64,000 nt of DNA. It comes from Paragordius varius (Eukaryota > Nematomorpha). The notes beneath the pieces are model-generated. The model saw only the letters and a program-made list of their open reading frames with translations. It had not been told where the DNA came from and did not search any database. Below are positions 1 to 14,400 of the stretch, piece after piece (positions within the stretch are counted from its first letter, which is position 1; each line of letters opens with the position of its first letter). The stretch is taken from contig OZ176051.1 of the NCBI GenBank assembly GCA_964247055.1, positions 10,478,001 through 10,542,000 on the forward strand, read 5' to 3'. The position numbers and the translations under genes were made by a program.

Positions 1-1380
1 TATCTATCATACTATCATGAAAATAAATAAAACATAACATCAATACTCTTTATAAAGGGGTTTAAAATGACTTCTCTTCACTTGTTTCTTCCCCATCCTA
101 TTTCCTTCAATTCACTTCATCGGTCTTCCTTTTTTCCTTTTCTCTGTAACTTTCCCAAATATCAAATCTTTCTCAAGAGATTTACTTCTTAAAATGTGCC
201 CTATGGCAAATTTTCCTATTATTATAGCTCCCATTAAGTGACTCTTAATATTTAATTTTTCTCTAATTGTTTCATTCTTAACCTTGTCGGACCACCTTAT
301 ATTAAACATTTTCCTCTAACACCACATTTCAAATAGCAATTCTTTTTATTTATGTTTAATGGCTATGCATTTCATTACTCTCACTTTAGTTATCATAGAG
401 ATATCTTTACTTTCCCATAATTTGGCCAACTTTTTCGCAGCTTAGTTCTCTAATGCTATGCGGCTTTTATTATATGGCGTGTAAAAGCCGTTGATATCTA
501 CAGAGAGCTTAATAATAGGATTTCATTTACTACTTCTACTGTGGTGTCATCTATGACTATATTAGGTTTATTATTTGATGATCTTTTACTTTCTTCTCTT
601 ACTAACCTTATCATATTATTGAACCTCCTACATTATCTGAGATCATCGTCGTGTCATCTCTGAATCTTCCAGTCTTCCAAGTTCTTCCTTTTCTGTTTGT
701 GGAGTCTGGAATTCAATTTTTTAACCATATTTAATTCCCCTCTATTCCTAGCTCTTTTTCTTTCTTCAATTATTTTTATACATGTTTTAATTATTCCACT
801 GGGTTTCTGAGTGATATTATCTGTCTTATTAATAATTAAAATTTATTGGTCACTTCTATCTTATATCTTAAAGGGATTCGTTCTACGTTGTATTTGCATT
901 CTTTACCCTTCTTCCCGGATTTTATCATGCGCGTTTTAATTGTTGTTATTAATGCTTGGTCGCTTGAGCAGTTACAACATTTCTCGGTATTAGAATTTAT
1001 GAAAAACTTTTTTCATTTTTGTTGTCCTATAAAATAATTTATTTTGTTTTTCCCACAAGGGGGGTTCAGGTGATACCCGTCTTTTATGTTGTTTATACCC
1101 ATGTATTCACAACAAACATTTGATTAATCATACTGAGTCAATCGTTAACCAGCTTCGTTTCTTAAGGCTAATCCGTGTTTTCTTACAATCATGTCGTACT
1201 ATTGATTTCCAGCCTTACTATTCCAATCATCACCTATTATAATCATATTCGTTTTCGGTAAGGAGTTTATTAAGTCTTGAAGCTGTTCATAAAATGCATC
1301 TATTTTTTTCTTGTTCGGAGTCCGTGGAATACACAATGATTCTCATGATCCTAGAATTATATTTATAAACGTATTGATTG
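1..1380 (-). mobile_element. Non-LTR retrotransposon (LINE) relic
   Basis: Read on the minus strand, two recognisable LINE blocks remain. At about 1310-1130 is an endonuclease stretch containing FYEQLQDLINSLPKTN followed by MIIIGDDWNSKAGN (the GDFN-type motif of AP-like endonucleases) and RKHGLALRNEAG. At about 309-112 is the region C-terminal to the reverse transcriptase, with MFNIRWSDKVKNETIREKL, AIGHILRSKSLEKDLIFGKV and EKRKKGRP, typical of RTE/CR1-like elements. Between them (about 700-350) an eroded RT tail (RDDTTMISDN, then a stretch ending KDISMITKVRVMK) can be followed with many stops and frame changes. The element is dead and continues off the left edge of the window. The clade assignment is tentative; that it is a LINE is fairly sure. 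Confidence 0.75.
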
Positions 1381-2059
1381 GGGATAAATTTTTTATAATT
1401 ATTTTAGCTAATTTATTATCAAGATTCTTATTGGGAAATTTGTAGGGTTTAGGAAAAACACAGATCTTCATCAAATTCTACAATTTAATTAACCCAGGCC
1501 ATGAAAGTTTTAGGGAAAATGGAACCAAACCGGAATGGTTCTGAAAAACCCAAATAATATAGGAACCGGCTTTCGAAATTCCTGATTATATTTACTAATC
1601 AAATAATATTTTGGTTATGATTTAAAAACAAACATTTTTTAGTATTTTTTTTGATAAAACTAGAATTCTTTAATATACCTATTTTTATTAAATAAATATA
1701 CATTTTAAAGTCTCGTATTTCCTCTCAAGATATTGTCCATCACATTTAAAAAATATGTTAAATCGAATTCCTTATTGGAGCAAAACCAAAAGCAAATACA
1801 TTTAATTTATGATTATATATTACTATTCTTTAATAGATAATGAGTGTAAAAATATTTCAACGTGATTAAATCCTCTCTCATATGAATATATATGGAGTCA
1901 AAAGCCATCAATTAACTCCTTATATATGGGTATGGCCTACATGACCAAATGATATTTAAGCTAGAGTACCCGTACATAATCGCATTTATCAAATTCATAT
2001 ATATATTACAAAATAATTTTGTATGAGTTACTTTACCCGAAATTATAATTTTTATATCA
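1381..2059. other. AT-rich spacer with a GGTTC-type relic
   Basis: No gene is visible. Around 1485-1590 there is a cluster of GGAACC/GGTTCT-type words (AATGGAACCAAACC, GGAATGGTTCTG, AGGAACCGG) like those at 57600-57870 and 60379-60605, suggesting a decayed short inverted-repeat element. The rest is plain AT-rich DNA. Confidence 0.4.
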
Positions 2060-4824
2060 ATAGCGTACCGCAGGAAGTCCTTCGGACTTCTTATAGAGGG
2101 CAGATTTTTTGCCTTTCTAGTGGTATGATCTCATAATTTTGGCGATAAATAGCCTCTATTGTTGAGCGGGTTTAAGGGTTTAAAGGCCTCAAGCACACCA
2201 AATTAAAACAATGTTAACAAAAATATTTATTCAACCATGATCTTAGTATAAAAAACATAAGCAATTGGTAAAACGTGCAAAAAAAGCTTTATTTTTGACA
2301 TCGGATGTATAAATATTTAAAAAAAACATGTATAATTATATCCTTAAGAAGTAAAGAGGTTTGACTAACACACATTTGTAAAATTTCTATATATATATAA
2401 TGCATAACCTGTGATGCAGTTGATCGCTGTAATGAGTGTAATTTGTCCATATGGAGTAAAATATGGCTTACTCACAAATGGATTGGAGCCTGCCGCTATT
2501 TGAAAAAAAGCTTAACAAAATTGTGATTTATATATGTGGATTATTTCGAACCATTATTTTATAGTTATGATCTCATCGGATTTTAAAAACAGTGCCTCAT
2601 AGATTTTCATAACGGTGCATTCATACTAATATATTGTTTACTAATGTGATGGCCCCAAATTGTCGGCTAACATAAAAAACCGTTATACCATAATTCTTTT
2701 TATAGGTATTAATTAAAGTTTTTATTGAACTCGTATGGCTTCTTATGTTTTTTCAAAATTAGCTCCAAAACCAGGGCCATTTTATATGGCAGATTTAAAC
2801 CGGTAGACCCCAACCCATAGACTTATATGGATAAAGCACTGAGTCAAATTCTTTGCCTTTACAGAGCAAATATTTCGAATCATCTTTCATACCATCTCTC
2901 ATGGGTTATTCAAAAAAAACCCAACACTATAAAATTGTTATATGATGGCGTATTTTTAGGGCATAAAGGCCCCAAATTAACGGCTAATAAAAAATCCCTA
3001 GAACTAAAATTACCTGGTTTACGGGTAATTAAGCCTTTAATGAGCTCATATAGTTTTATAATTTTCTCTAAATTAGCTCCAAAACAACGCAATTTTTATA
3101 TAAAGGTGCAGTTTTTGGCGGGTAGCTCCTTACCCAGGGGCAGGCATAAAAAAGCGCTGGACAAATTTTTTCCTTTATATGGGGAATATCTGGAATTATC
3201 ATGGATTCTATATGTTCCTATAAGTTTTTTGAAATATTGCTTCAAAACTAAAAATTGTTATATGGCAGCGCATTTTTAAGGGCGTAAAACTTTATTTAGC
3301 CACTCATTAAATTAACTCCCTATACCGAATTATTTATTTTTTAAGGGGTATTAAATTTTTAAGCCCTTATTGAACTTGCATCTCATAGGTTTTCCAAAAT
3401 TTGGCTCCAAAGGCATGCTCTATTGATATGAAGAATTTTTACGCGAGTTGCCATCTAACCAGGGGCGAAACAAAAAAACGTTCGATTAAAATTTTGCCTT
3501 AATTCGGATAATACCTTAAACCGTGATTGATTCCATATGCTCTAGTTGGATTTTCTAAAAAATGCTTCACATTCTATGGTGGCGCATTCTTCAGGGCAAG
3601 GGCCTAATCAAGGGGTAATTTAATAAAACCGCTCTGCATAAATTTTTCCTTTTTACCGGTAATATTTCAAGCCCTTATTGAACTCATATTATTTGCCTTC
3701 AAAGTCACGTTGTATCGATATGGTGGCACAGTTGTAGGCGCGTAGACCACTACCCAGAGGCCAATATAAAAAAGACGTTCGATAAAAATTTTGGCCTTTA
3801 TGGGTGAATACCTGAAATCATCATTTATTCCATATGTTCTTATAGGTTTTTGGAAGAATGGCTTCAAAACTAAATAATAGTTCAATGATAGTGCATTTTC
3901 TAGAGCGTAAAGGGTTTAATTAACGGCTTAAAAAAACTACTCGACTTAAATTTTCGCCTTTTTATTTCAGGCCCTTATTAAACTTATATGGCCTGATAAG
4001 TTATCTGAAAATTAACTCCTAAACAACGCAATTTTGATATGGTGGTGCAGTTTTAGGCGGGTAGCGGCCTACCCAGAGGCTGATACAAAAAAGCGCTTGA
4101 TTAGGCTTTTTGCCTTTTTACGGAGAATACCTGTAATTATGTTAATTCCATATGCTCTCATTAGTTTTTGGAAAGATTGGCTCGAAATTGAAAAATCCTT
4201 CTATGGTGGCGCATTTTTCAGGTCGTGAAGGGTCTAATTGACGGCTAATTTTAAAAAACCTCACAACCTAAATTTTTGACTTTTTACGGGTAATATTTTA
4301 AGAACCTATTAACTCATATGGCCTGATAGTTTTTTTGAAATTTAGCCCCAAAGGAACGCTATTTTGATGTGACGGGGCAGTTTTTAGCGGGTATCTATTT
4401 ACCCAGCAGCCAATATAAAACGCACGACCAAAATTATTGTCTTTTAACAGGAATACCTGGAATACTCATTGAATTTTTACGGTCTCATACCTTGGGCGAT
4501 AAATAGATTCAAAAAATTATTTTTGTGAGCCGACTATGTTTGGCGCAATCGAAAAAAGCAAAAAAAATCATATTTGAAATCGAATGGTCCAACACGTTTT
4601 CCAGAAAATTGTATCAAAAACACGATTTTTGTGGACTGTTCAAAAAAAACCGTTTTTTACATGGGGTGGGCCCGACCTAGGGGCCTAATTTAAAAAAAGG
4701 GCGAAGCTATTGTCGGGGCATTCATTAATGATTATATCTATCCGGCATTTTATTTGAATGGGTCTCTTTGTTTTCCGGAAACAGATCACAAGGCCAGCAT
4801 TTTCCATTTTTATAGATATATAGA
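2060..4824 (-). mobile_element. Helitron-like element (non-autonomous), 2.8 kb
   Basis: Oriented on the minus strand. Its 5' end at 4824 reads TCTATATATCTATAAAAATG after an A, a classic Helitron TC start in an AT target. Its 3' end at 2060 has a 7-bp hairpin (GAAGTCC-GAA-GGACTTC) followed about 11 nt later by CTAT, where the copy at 49358 still has CTAG|T. The two copies share blocks, for example around 2533-2640 and 49462-49540. No Rep/helicase coding sequence was found, so it is non-autonomous or decayed. The inside carries the tandem ~320-bp units listed separately. No target duplication is expected for this class. Confidence 0.6.
2740..4480. repeat. Diverged tandem repeat, ~300-325 bp unit, about six units
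   Basis: A composite unit recurs: a TACCCAG(A/G)GGC block, an AAAAAAGCGCTTGAT-type block, GCCTTTTTACGG, ATTCCATATGCTCTCAT, and GGTGGCGCATTTTTAGGGC. The TACCCAG block lies near 2810, 3131, 3456, 3752, 4071 and 4398, a spacing of about 300-327 bp. The units are well diverged. No unit has a conserved open frame, so I do not call it coding. The same unit appears inverted at 21290-22250 and in pieces at 49900-50500. Confidence 0.75.
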
Positions 4825-7800
4825 TTTATAACGATCATTTATAATATTTTAATTAAATCCCCCCAAGACGAAGCAGCCCGAGATTTACTCTTATACTAAA
4901 ATTATTTATTTATATAAAAATGTTTTAATTAATTAATTATATATTTATTTATTTTGATGTATGCTTTAATTTTTGTTTTGATTAATTGAGTTCAAGTGGT
5001 CCAATTTAAAAATTTATTTACTTATTGGAATAATAGCTTTACTATATACTCAAACAACTTCGAAAATTAGGAGTGAATAATTCCATTGCTATAATAGGTA
5101 TTTATAGATGTAGTTATGCAAACGTAAGCCCTCCTCATAACTAGCTCATATAGCACATCACAACCTTATAGAGTAACCTTAAATTACCAAATCAATGCAA
5201 ATTTAAATAAAAAAATATTTTTAGTATATGGCCAAATCTATCTGGTTTTAGCCTTTTCGGAGCATTTTTAAAAAATGTAAAATTGTAAAAAATCTTCATG
5301 TCATACTAATTGGCCGCCTCTTTTTTAATTTTTTATTAATCGCTAACACAACCGGCATAAAAGTATATTATGGTTAGAAAATGCAAATAATTAACTTTTC
5401 AGGCTGTTTTTACCGGCAAATACTTTATATGTATTGATCGAAATCCCTGTCTATGGTTCTTTAAAGCTGTCCCAATTTTTAATTCTAAAAATTAATGTTA
5501 AAATCTAAGTGGTTTGATATTATACAGGAGAAGAAGTTTTTTTTATTTTAAAGAGCTTTTTAAGTTTGTTTAATACTTTAATCTTTGGAGGAGAAAACAC
5601 CAAAATGTCATTAAGTACAAAAAGAAAATAAAGTTTCGGGGCGTAGATTACACTCCAAATTTTATAAGGCTAGGTCATTTTATGATTGCGCAATAAAAAA
5701 TGATAAAATATAATAAATTGTGTCAAAAAATAATACTTTTTAGTAAGCTCATAATAATGAAAATTATTTTTATATCTTGTTTAATATTTATACTAAAAAC
5801 TAACCGTTTTTATTGACTGGAAAAATGTTTTGATTGGGAAAATATTTTATTGACTGGAAACTCGTTTGAATTGATTGGGAAAACATTTTGATTGATTCCT
5901 AAAATAGTTTTTTATACTCAGTAATGGTATATTTAGTTTAATATTAACTCTGCAACGAGTTAATCAGCGTTGTTTGAAAATTTAGATCCTTTGGCTGTAT
6001 GAAATGATTGGTAATGCTTGTGTTGAAATTTTTCAAATATTTTTCAAACATATAAATGGTGCACACAATTTTCGATTTGATTGTTGTTGTTGTTGTTTAA
6101 GGTCGATTCCGACCAACTGCAACATTGAAAATATAGCTTCTCCATTCACTGCGATTACCGGATCTGGTGTTTAGTACGGATAATGGTTTATTAACACCAA
6201 ATTTAATTTCGAAGCCTTTTTATGGTTTTTTCGGCAAAGATGAAATAATAACGGTAAAATATAAAAAATATAGTTTGATGCCGAATATTGCTACTTTTGA
6301 ATCAATTGATATTGATAGCCGGTCCTCAAATTCTTAAATAGATCATATTTATTATTATTACATATGTTTTGCTTTTTACATATCATTTATATTACATTAA
6401 AACAATATTGTTTAGCATTTGCCTTCTACACATATCTTCAGCAAATTGTGGGCAGACAATTACCAGTGGACTGAACTCTCATAAATGATAGATAGCTCCA
6501 AACCTAAAGCACCGTGAAAACTTTTATTCGATTTTGTCCAAATAGTTTTTACATTTGTGACCTTGTTACTAGCCACGGTAATGAAGGACGATCATTTTCA
6601 ATAAATTAAACCACGGGGGTTCAACACAAATGACTTTGCGGGCGATATTTTCAGCTCAAAAAATTGACTCGATACATCGAAAAATATATAAGAAATAGAC
6701 ATCAATTTTAATCACAGGACTGTAAAAATGATACATATACTAATTATTTTAATCTTAATTTATTCCAACGGCAAAATTTGTAAAATTGTGATTTGCCTAC
6801 ATTTTAAAAATCAAGATAATTCTTCAATGAAATATTTTAATCTACTAACCTTTATGGTTTTCGCAGATAAAAATTTATAAATAAATAATATTTTTACTGT
6901 AAAGCATAGTGTTTACGAAATCAATAATATGTGGTATATAATATATACCTAAAATAACCCTTTAAAGAACAATTGATGGCGTTTAATAAACAAAATAAAT
7001 ACATTTAAGAATACATATACATTAAATAATATTTTAAAGTAAATGATAATAATTTTATAATTTTGTCTAGATTTTTAGATCATAAATGTTGTTTTGCAAA
7101 TTTTTCAGGGCCAGTAAAATTTCTTCGGAAGGTCGCGTGTTGGACGCCCCTGCACCAAACCATTGGTTCTATTTTTGCATGCTATATGATATGTTTTGAT
7201 GCGTTATAATATGTATAAGATTAATAATTAAAATAACGATATAAATATCAAGCGCGTTAATAATAAATAATATTTTAAAATTTATAGCTGCGAACTTTGA
7301 TAAACTGTGGGTAAAGATATTATTGAGCCATTTTTTGCATGCGAGATTATTGGGTAATTTTAAAATTACCTCGACTGATACTTAAATGTGACTTTGTTAT
7401 TATTAAATAATCCCAATTTTGATTATTAATATTGGGTAAAAACTGGTATTTTTATATGATTTCTAGTGAACTGAATGATTCATGTTATTTTAATATGACA
7501 TAAAGGTAAATTTGCCAATATTTTTTAATTATCTAAATTGTTTAAAAAGAGTGTTTGAATGACTGGATAAAAATTGCTAAAAAATATTTATTTGCATAGA
7601 AAGGGTATATAATTTTTAATGGCAAAAATATATTTATTCCCGAATTCGGACCTAATTTTACACAATTAGAAAAAATATAATTGATGTGGTCATGTCATCT
7701 CAGTCTGAATAGATTTTTTTGTAGTTTATTATTTAATTAATTATTAGTAAAGATTTACTGTATATAGCTAGTATCTCTCCTAATATTTATAAGAAAAGGG

Positions 7801-8496
7801 GGATTTATTTATGATATGATCTTCATAAATATATAATAAGCTTATCCAATAGTCATTTTCCAAACATTGCATATTATATTATATATTATATAAGAAATGT
7901 TAAGGCATCTTTACTCATTAATATTGATTTTGGGAAATTTTATTCCTACCTTGATTTTGTTTCGTTTCCTATAAAATAATTCCCTAATGTAATTCATATT
8001 AATTTCAATTAGATAAGTAGAATTTGGATTTTAGAAAAATAATTTGCCGTAATTTAATTGCTGACAACATTTTTGTTAATATGAAATAAAAACTATCAAC
8101 GTGTTAATTTTACTGAAAATAATCAGTAAAGTGTCACACAAATAGAATTATTTATCATTATTTCGGAAAACAATAAAAGCGATTTTCGTTATAGATACTT
8201 ACTCTCATATGGAATAGATTAAAAACCAATATTCTTTTCCTCTTACTCTATGCTACAATTTCTGCTTATTTTGTGTAGTATTTTGATTTTCTATATGAGA
8301 CATGCATTTATTTAGTAATTACAGGTAGAACGATACACTTAACTAATGCACATATAATGCATACTCGCGATTATTGAAAATTGCCCTCAAAACCCAAAAT
8401 AAAAATTTATAATTGGTTAAAGCTTATTTTTTCAAATTTTATCATAATCCGATTCGTTCAAATAGCCAACATACTAATTGAAGGAATATTTATATA
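4825..8496. other. Intergenic region upstream of the GPCR, no gene seen
   Basis: Very AT-rich DNA with many stops in all frames. The only structured spot is at about 6080-6130, a short TTG run followed by AGGTCGATTCCGACC, a 5-bp hairpin that loosely resembles a tRNA-type B box. That is too little to call a SINE. The GPCR promoter presumably lies in the last few hundred bases, but no motif stands out. Confidence 0.4.
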
Positions 8497-11400
8497 ATGT
8501 TAACCTTCTCAACTTCAACCCTAAGTGAAAACGATTGGAAAATTATTTGGTTATTCTCCTATGGCCTATGTATATTCCTAATCATAGTTTGTAATGCGTT
8601 GACACTCTTAACCATTTGGACACATAAAATTTTACAGAGTACGACATATTACTTCATAAGTTCCCTGGCAATTGTATACTCAATCAGAGGTAATTATAAT
8701 AACAAAATTTATATATAAAGTGTTTTTAATATATAATTTTAGTTGTTGAGAATAAAGGCAAACTCATTTTCCTTTTACTTTTGGGATTGCCAAAAACTAT
8801 TCATCTGTTAATAAATCTTAATCCCAGATTAATCATAGATTTTATGTATGCATCTTAATTTGTTTCATTAAGCTAAGTTATGGAAACTTGTACCAATGTT
8901 AACAAATTAAATGAAAAGTTTTTCATTTACCATATAATATAAATTTAAGCAGTTAAGCCTAGTCATCATATTTATTTATAGTGCAGAAGAAAAAAATTAC
9001 GTTTACGAGTTATTAAGAGTGGCTATTAAAAGATTAAGAAAGGAATTATATGGATATGTATTCATTTTGATTATTAACATATTTACCCATAGTAATTTCA
9101 TTAAATTTTTCCAAAATGGATTAATATTTTTTAAACCCTTTTCGCGCTATATAGTCCAAAATTAAAGTTGGTTTTTTCAGCTCAATTACATCCTATGCTA
9201 TTTGTTATAGTACGTGCTTGACACTTAAACCATAACATTAAATGGGGGAAACTATAACCTTATTTTCTGCTGAGTCAGAACTAATGAAACTTTGATAAAA
9301 GTTTTACCGTAACTGTCCAAAAAATCTTTTTTAAACTTGATAAATATTTTTATTTACAATTAAATGAAAAAATATCCAAGTCAAGATCACTAAAATACTG
9401 GAGCAATAATAAATTGAAAAAAATTATCAATTTATTTCAATTAATTAAGTTAATTAAAAGGAAATCGATAAATTCCCCGCTGTGATAACAGAGAGACGCA
9501 CAAAACAGAAAATAAAATTGATAATAAACTACTAATTTAATTTAAATTATCGTGAACCAATCAATATAATTTTGAGTCTCAATGATAAGTCAAAAGATTA
9601 ATAAAAAATATTAAATATAAACCAATCTATGGTTTATTAAAGAAACATTTTGATACCTTTGAATATTTAAAATAAATAAATTATAAACAATATTTTTAAT
9701 TCCTTTAAAATAATATGATTTTTAAAAGATTACATTATTAATAGGATATTAAATTTTTTTGAAAAGGGTTTTGATGCGGAAATTGACCCTTTTAAGAGAG
9801 ACTGGATGTATCTCGGATAGGCCAACATAACCTATTAAGAAAATTATTTTCTATTAATGAAATTTTTTTTAAAATGGACATAACTCCCGGATATTAAGCT
9901 TGTTGTTTCTTATCATTTATTAAGTAAATTAAATAAATAATTTGAGGAAATCAATTATGTTTTTAATGAATTAATTGTTTATTAATTATAAAAGGATAGC
10001 TTACAAAGCTTATATCAACTTAGGGCACACCGGAATTACTAAATTAATTAATGTATTTCGTTTAAATATATATTATATAGAATTAAAATAATAATCATCT
10101 GGTTTTTGTCGCAAATTATTCGGCAAATTTATAAATCATCCAGATATTATGTGTTAACACGCCGTTTGAAACTAAGTTTTTTTACAACCATATATAAATC
10201 AATTTTATGGCTAAGGTTTAGTTATGTAAATTTATAAAAAATAAATGCTTAAAAATCATATATCATTTGATGGCCAAAAAATCTCAGTATAACTATATAA
10301 TAATTAAAAATGTGGAAATAAGAAATTATTTTATTATCCAAAATCTAGAAGTCGTATGTATCTTGTGCGCACATTATGTCAAATTAAAATTATTTTAAAA
10401 TATATATTTTAAGCTTCGCTCCTTTACGTAAACTTTCAACCAAATAATTTGCTATTATGGTGTAAAAGAATTATAACCTATAGTAATTTACTATAATATT
10501 ATATTAAGTTTAACCAATAATCGGTTCAAAAAAATGAATTAAGCTTTATATAACTAAAAATTTGGGTTCGGATTATGAGTGACGTATAATTTTATATAAT
10601 ACTTCTCGATATAATTCGATGCAAAAAACTTCTATCACTTTACATTTTGGATTTAAATTTTTTTATAGTAATATTTCCAAACTATTACTTGAATATTATT
10701 AATATATTTTTCAAGAGGATATAAAAACTATAAATGGACATTTTTAACCGTAACCTCGGTTTTGAATCTAAAATTTCTGAAACCGTTTTTGTTTATTAGT
10801 AGGGTTGCAAAATAGTTTCAACAACAGCTAACTGATTATCTATTATTCCCTGTTAATTATTAATATTTAATTATAATGTTTATATATTCAATAAATTTTA
10901 AGGTAGAAGAATTTTATAAAATTTCGTAGCCAAGCATATTCTTCATATATCCTTTTTATATAATATTTAATATATATTCAAAAAGGTTTTTTTAATATAT
11001 AAACCAAAACATGATATTAACATTGTTAATATTTAATTAAAACACCAATTTTATTTGGGAATTTTCAAAGGGATCTATCCAATATTTTCAGTTCACAAAA
11101 TAATGTTAAATCCACAGCATTATATAAATATTAATTAACGAGAAAATCTGCAATAATCATCTCTATCTTTTTATGTTTGATTAATTAAAAAACTGCTAAA
11201 AATTGACTACTGAAACGACAAAGTCTATTACAAATGACGAGTATGTCTTTGGCGGTCTTTTAATTAAAATATATAGTATAGTATATAAAAGTAGTAGTTA
11301 ATTTTGGAAATGATTATCAAACTAAACAATATATTAATCATTTATAAATCGAAACTTTGATGATTAAAGGCAACCATATTTTGATATAGTCTAGCATTGA

Positions 11401-14400
11401 AAATTGTTTAAAATGCATAGCTCTTTTGAATTTTAATTAACATATGCGCTTCTATGCACTTACTTAATTAATGGTTCCTATTTTTAATAAATGTTAAGAT
11501 GCGTTTTCGGGAAAACGTTAAAATTTTTCTAGCCTATTGCTATGAATTCCGAGTTGTTTAATCCCATTGTTTGAATGCCACATTAATATTTGAATGAGTT
11601 TGCACTTTTTCCGAAAATGGTATGAGTGAAAATATATTACATCTTTTTTAATATAAATGGGGTATAGTTACAATATCGGGAATTTAGAATTTTAGCTTTA
11701 GAAAATAAATTTTTGTTTAAGCATCATCTAACAATCTAAAGTCAATTTTTTAAGCATACATATCACACTAAACCCTGGGTCTAATACTTTATAAGGTATT
11801 CGTTCGGTTTTGTACATTTTTAAACTAAATATATATATTATATATGAATGTGATTTGAATGGGCTGCAAAGTTTCGGCTCTTTCAGAAACTCCTAAACAT
11901 ATCTGGCCAATAACAAGCGCCAGATCAAAAAAACATTTAGGATCCCTGGATTTAATTAAACTATTTTTATAGATAATAATGGGGCATATGCGAATTTTCA
12001 CAAATTGTCTTAAAGCAATCATATTTATTCTTTGATCGATTTTGTATGTCGTAAAATGTTTTTCTAAATTAACATACTGAATGCAGCATTAAAAATATAT
12101 GATTTATTAGGAAAAGTATTTTTGAGCGTGTATCACATTTATTCTGGATTATTATTTATATTGTCATCAAAAATTAACAATATTTTATTGAAGAAATCCG
12201 GATAAAAAGTTTTTAAATAAAATATAAATATCAGATACTGCTTTTTTATAATTATCAGTATAATTTTTAGATAAATTTTCTTCTATTTAATTAATATTTA
12301 TACGGGGGAAAAATGATAAACATATAAATAGTTTAGGCCAAAAAATATATCAAAATTTTGTATTTTATGGATATAATGGGCAAAAATTATTTTACTAAAT
12401 AATTAAAAAAGAACAAATTCAGTCCTCACAAGAATACTGTCATTTTTTTCTCCTATTTTTCGAATAAGGAAAAAACTATTATGGATGGAGAATATTCGTT
12501 GGCGCAAAATACATATAATATTGATGATATTTTTATATTATATATATATATATATATTATCCGTTAGGTTTCATGATACCGATGTATATTGCATTAGCAT
12601 TCTACCCGCATCTCTTTAGTCCATTACATAAATGTAGCCTGATTATGTTTATTTCCCTCATAAATAGCTTAACAGGTTTTTGTGGAGCTTACACTAATAT
12701 GGGTATCGCTGTTGATAGGTATCGTTCCATAGTCCAATGTACAGTTATGCACAGTGGTTCCTCACCTGATAAACGAAAAAATCACAAAACGAATCCAATA
12801 GAAACCAGCAACTCCAATAAAAAATTTAATTTATCAAAGTTGGAATGCGTCTCAAAACTCAATAATATAAAATATGGTATAACTAATACGTGTCTCATGT
12901 TTTTGCCCATACGATCCTCGCCTGTAAAAAGTAAGAAAAAGATGACGCGTGGCGTTTGCCTTAAAATAATTTATGGTATTTGGTTATGTGCCCTATTATA
13001 TTGTCTACCCGAATTTTTATTACTGCTCACTAAGCGAATAAGAAGTGGCCAACCCATGAAACATAAGTTGGGCCAAATGCACCTTAAACAATTATACCAA
13101 CCCCTTGAAATGGATATGAACCACAAAGCTAATGCATTACGACTCCATGTACCATTAAAGAAATCCGGCGATGGATTTAAAGAATCGATGGCAAAAAAAC
13201 TTCAAACTATAATAGACAAACCACAAAACCAGTTGTTGTCACAAAATTATTCCTTCTATCATGATTTGCCACAAGTTATAGGGACATCGCTCTTTTTTCC
13301 ACAATACATACTTATCTTTTCAAATCCGCATTCCAAAGAATCTCCCGAGATAGCATTTTTAGATAAAAACGGTAGTCAAGTCAATGCAAAGACAGATAAT
13401 TTGGCATTATCTGCACTATATTCAATCAGGAATTGGTATGATGGGTCCAAAATCATGCCTTCTGATAATAAACATTTCCATAATAGGACCGTTTTAAATG
13501 TCGAAAAAATTTTCCCGAATCCTAGCACTTACATTACATATAAGTGTGATATCATAGTCAATGATAAAACAAACCCAATAAAGACAAAAGATAATATATT
13601 GATAAAGCATCATTTGTTTAAATGTGTTGACCCTATACTTTTTGACCATGAAAGATATGTCCGTATCCTGGGCAAGCTATTTAAACACAATCACTTTGTA
13701 ACAAATTACATGTGGGATAAATATCGGAGACAAACAATCGAAACAGAAAAAAGGTTTAAACGATCTCCTAAATCCAAAAATGGTAATATATATTCTAACA
13801 TTAAACGTAAATATAGTAACGCAAATCAACTCGGTCAATATGATATGGATTTGAAACAATCACATTTACCTAATAGAACAAGTATAATTAAAAAAATACG
13901 AGGGAAAATTGATCTCAATAGTATATGGCTGAAGAAAGATTATAATTATCCATTCATGCCTTTTATCTTTTGTTTTAATTATACGCGTGCTAATACTAAT
14001 AACATTATTTTTGCGATCCGCCGTCCTACTTATCCTTATCCAATGAATGGAAAATATGAAAATATTATGAAAAATATTTTTCAAGATAAAAATATTATCA
14101 ACTATAATCTATACCAACTTATTCTTCCATACCATAAACACAAGTCTAAAAGTTTCAATAATAATGATGCTGATGATGATAAAAATGAGGGAAAATGCAA
14201 GGAAACATTTTTCATGACAAATTGTTACCACTTGTCAAACCAAACATGGCAAGATAAATCTTGGTTTCAAAACAATTATAATTGTTGTAATATTACAGGA
14301 AACTACGGTTGGACAAGCCAAAAATCTACTGTTCATTTAAATCGTACAACAATGTATTATTATTATTATTATGTAAACGTTTCCTCTATAATTAATGAGA

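Noticed and set aside
2827-3279. A 150-codon open frame within the tandem-repeat region
   Set aside because: It runs across repeat units whose other copies lack the frame, and the peptide has no recognisable domain; it is a by-product of the repeat sequence.
6080-6130. Possible SINE or tRNA-like B box (AGGTCGATTCCGACC)
   Set aside because: No A box at a suitable distance, no cloverleaf and no second copy in the window.
11825-12022. Minus-strand 65-codon frame in GPCR intron 1
   Set aside because: No homologue recognised, no splice context, and its flanks are plain AT-rich intron.
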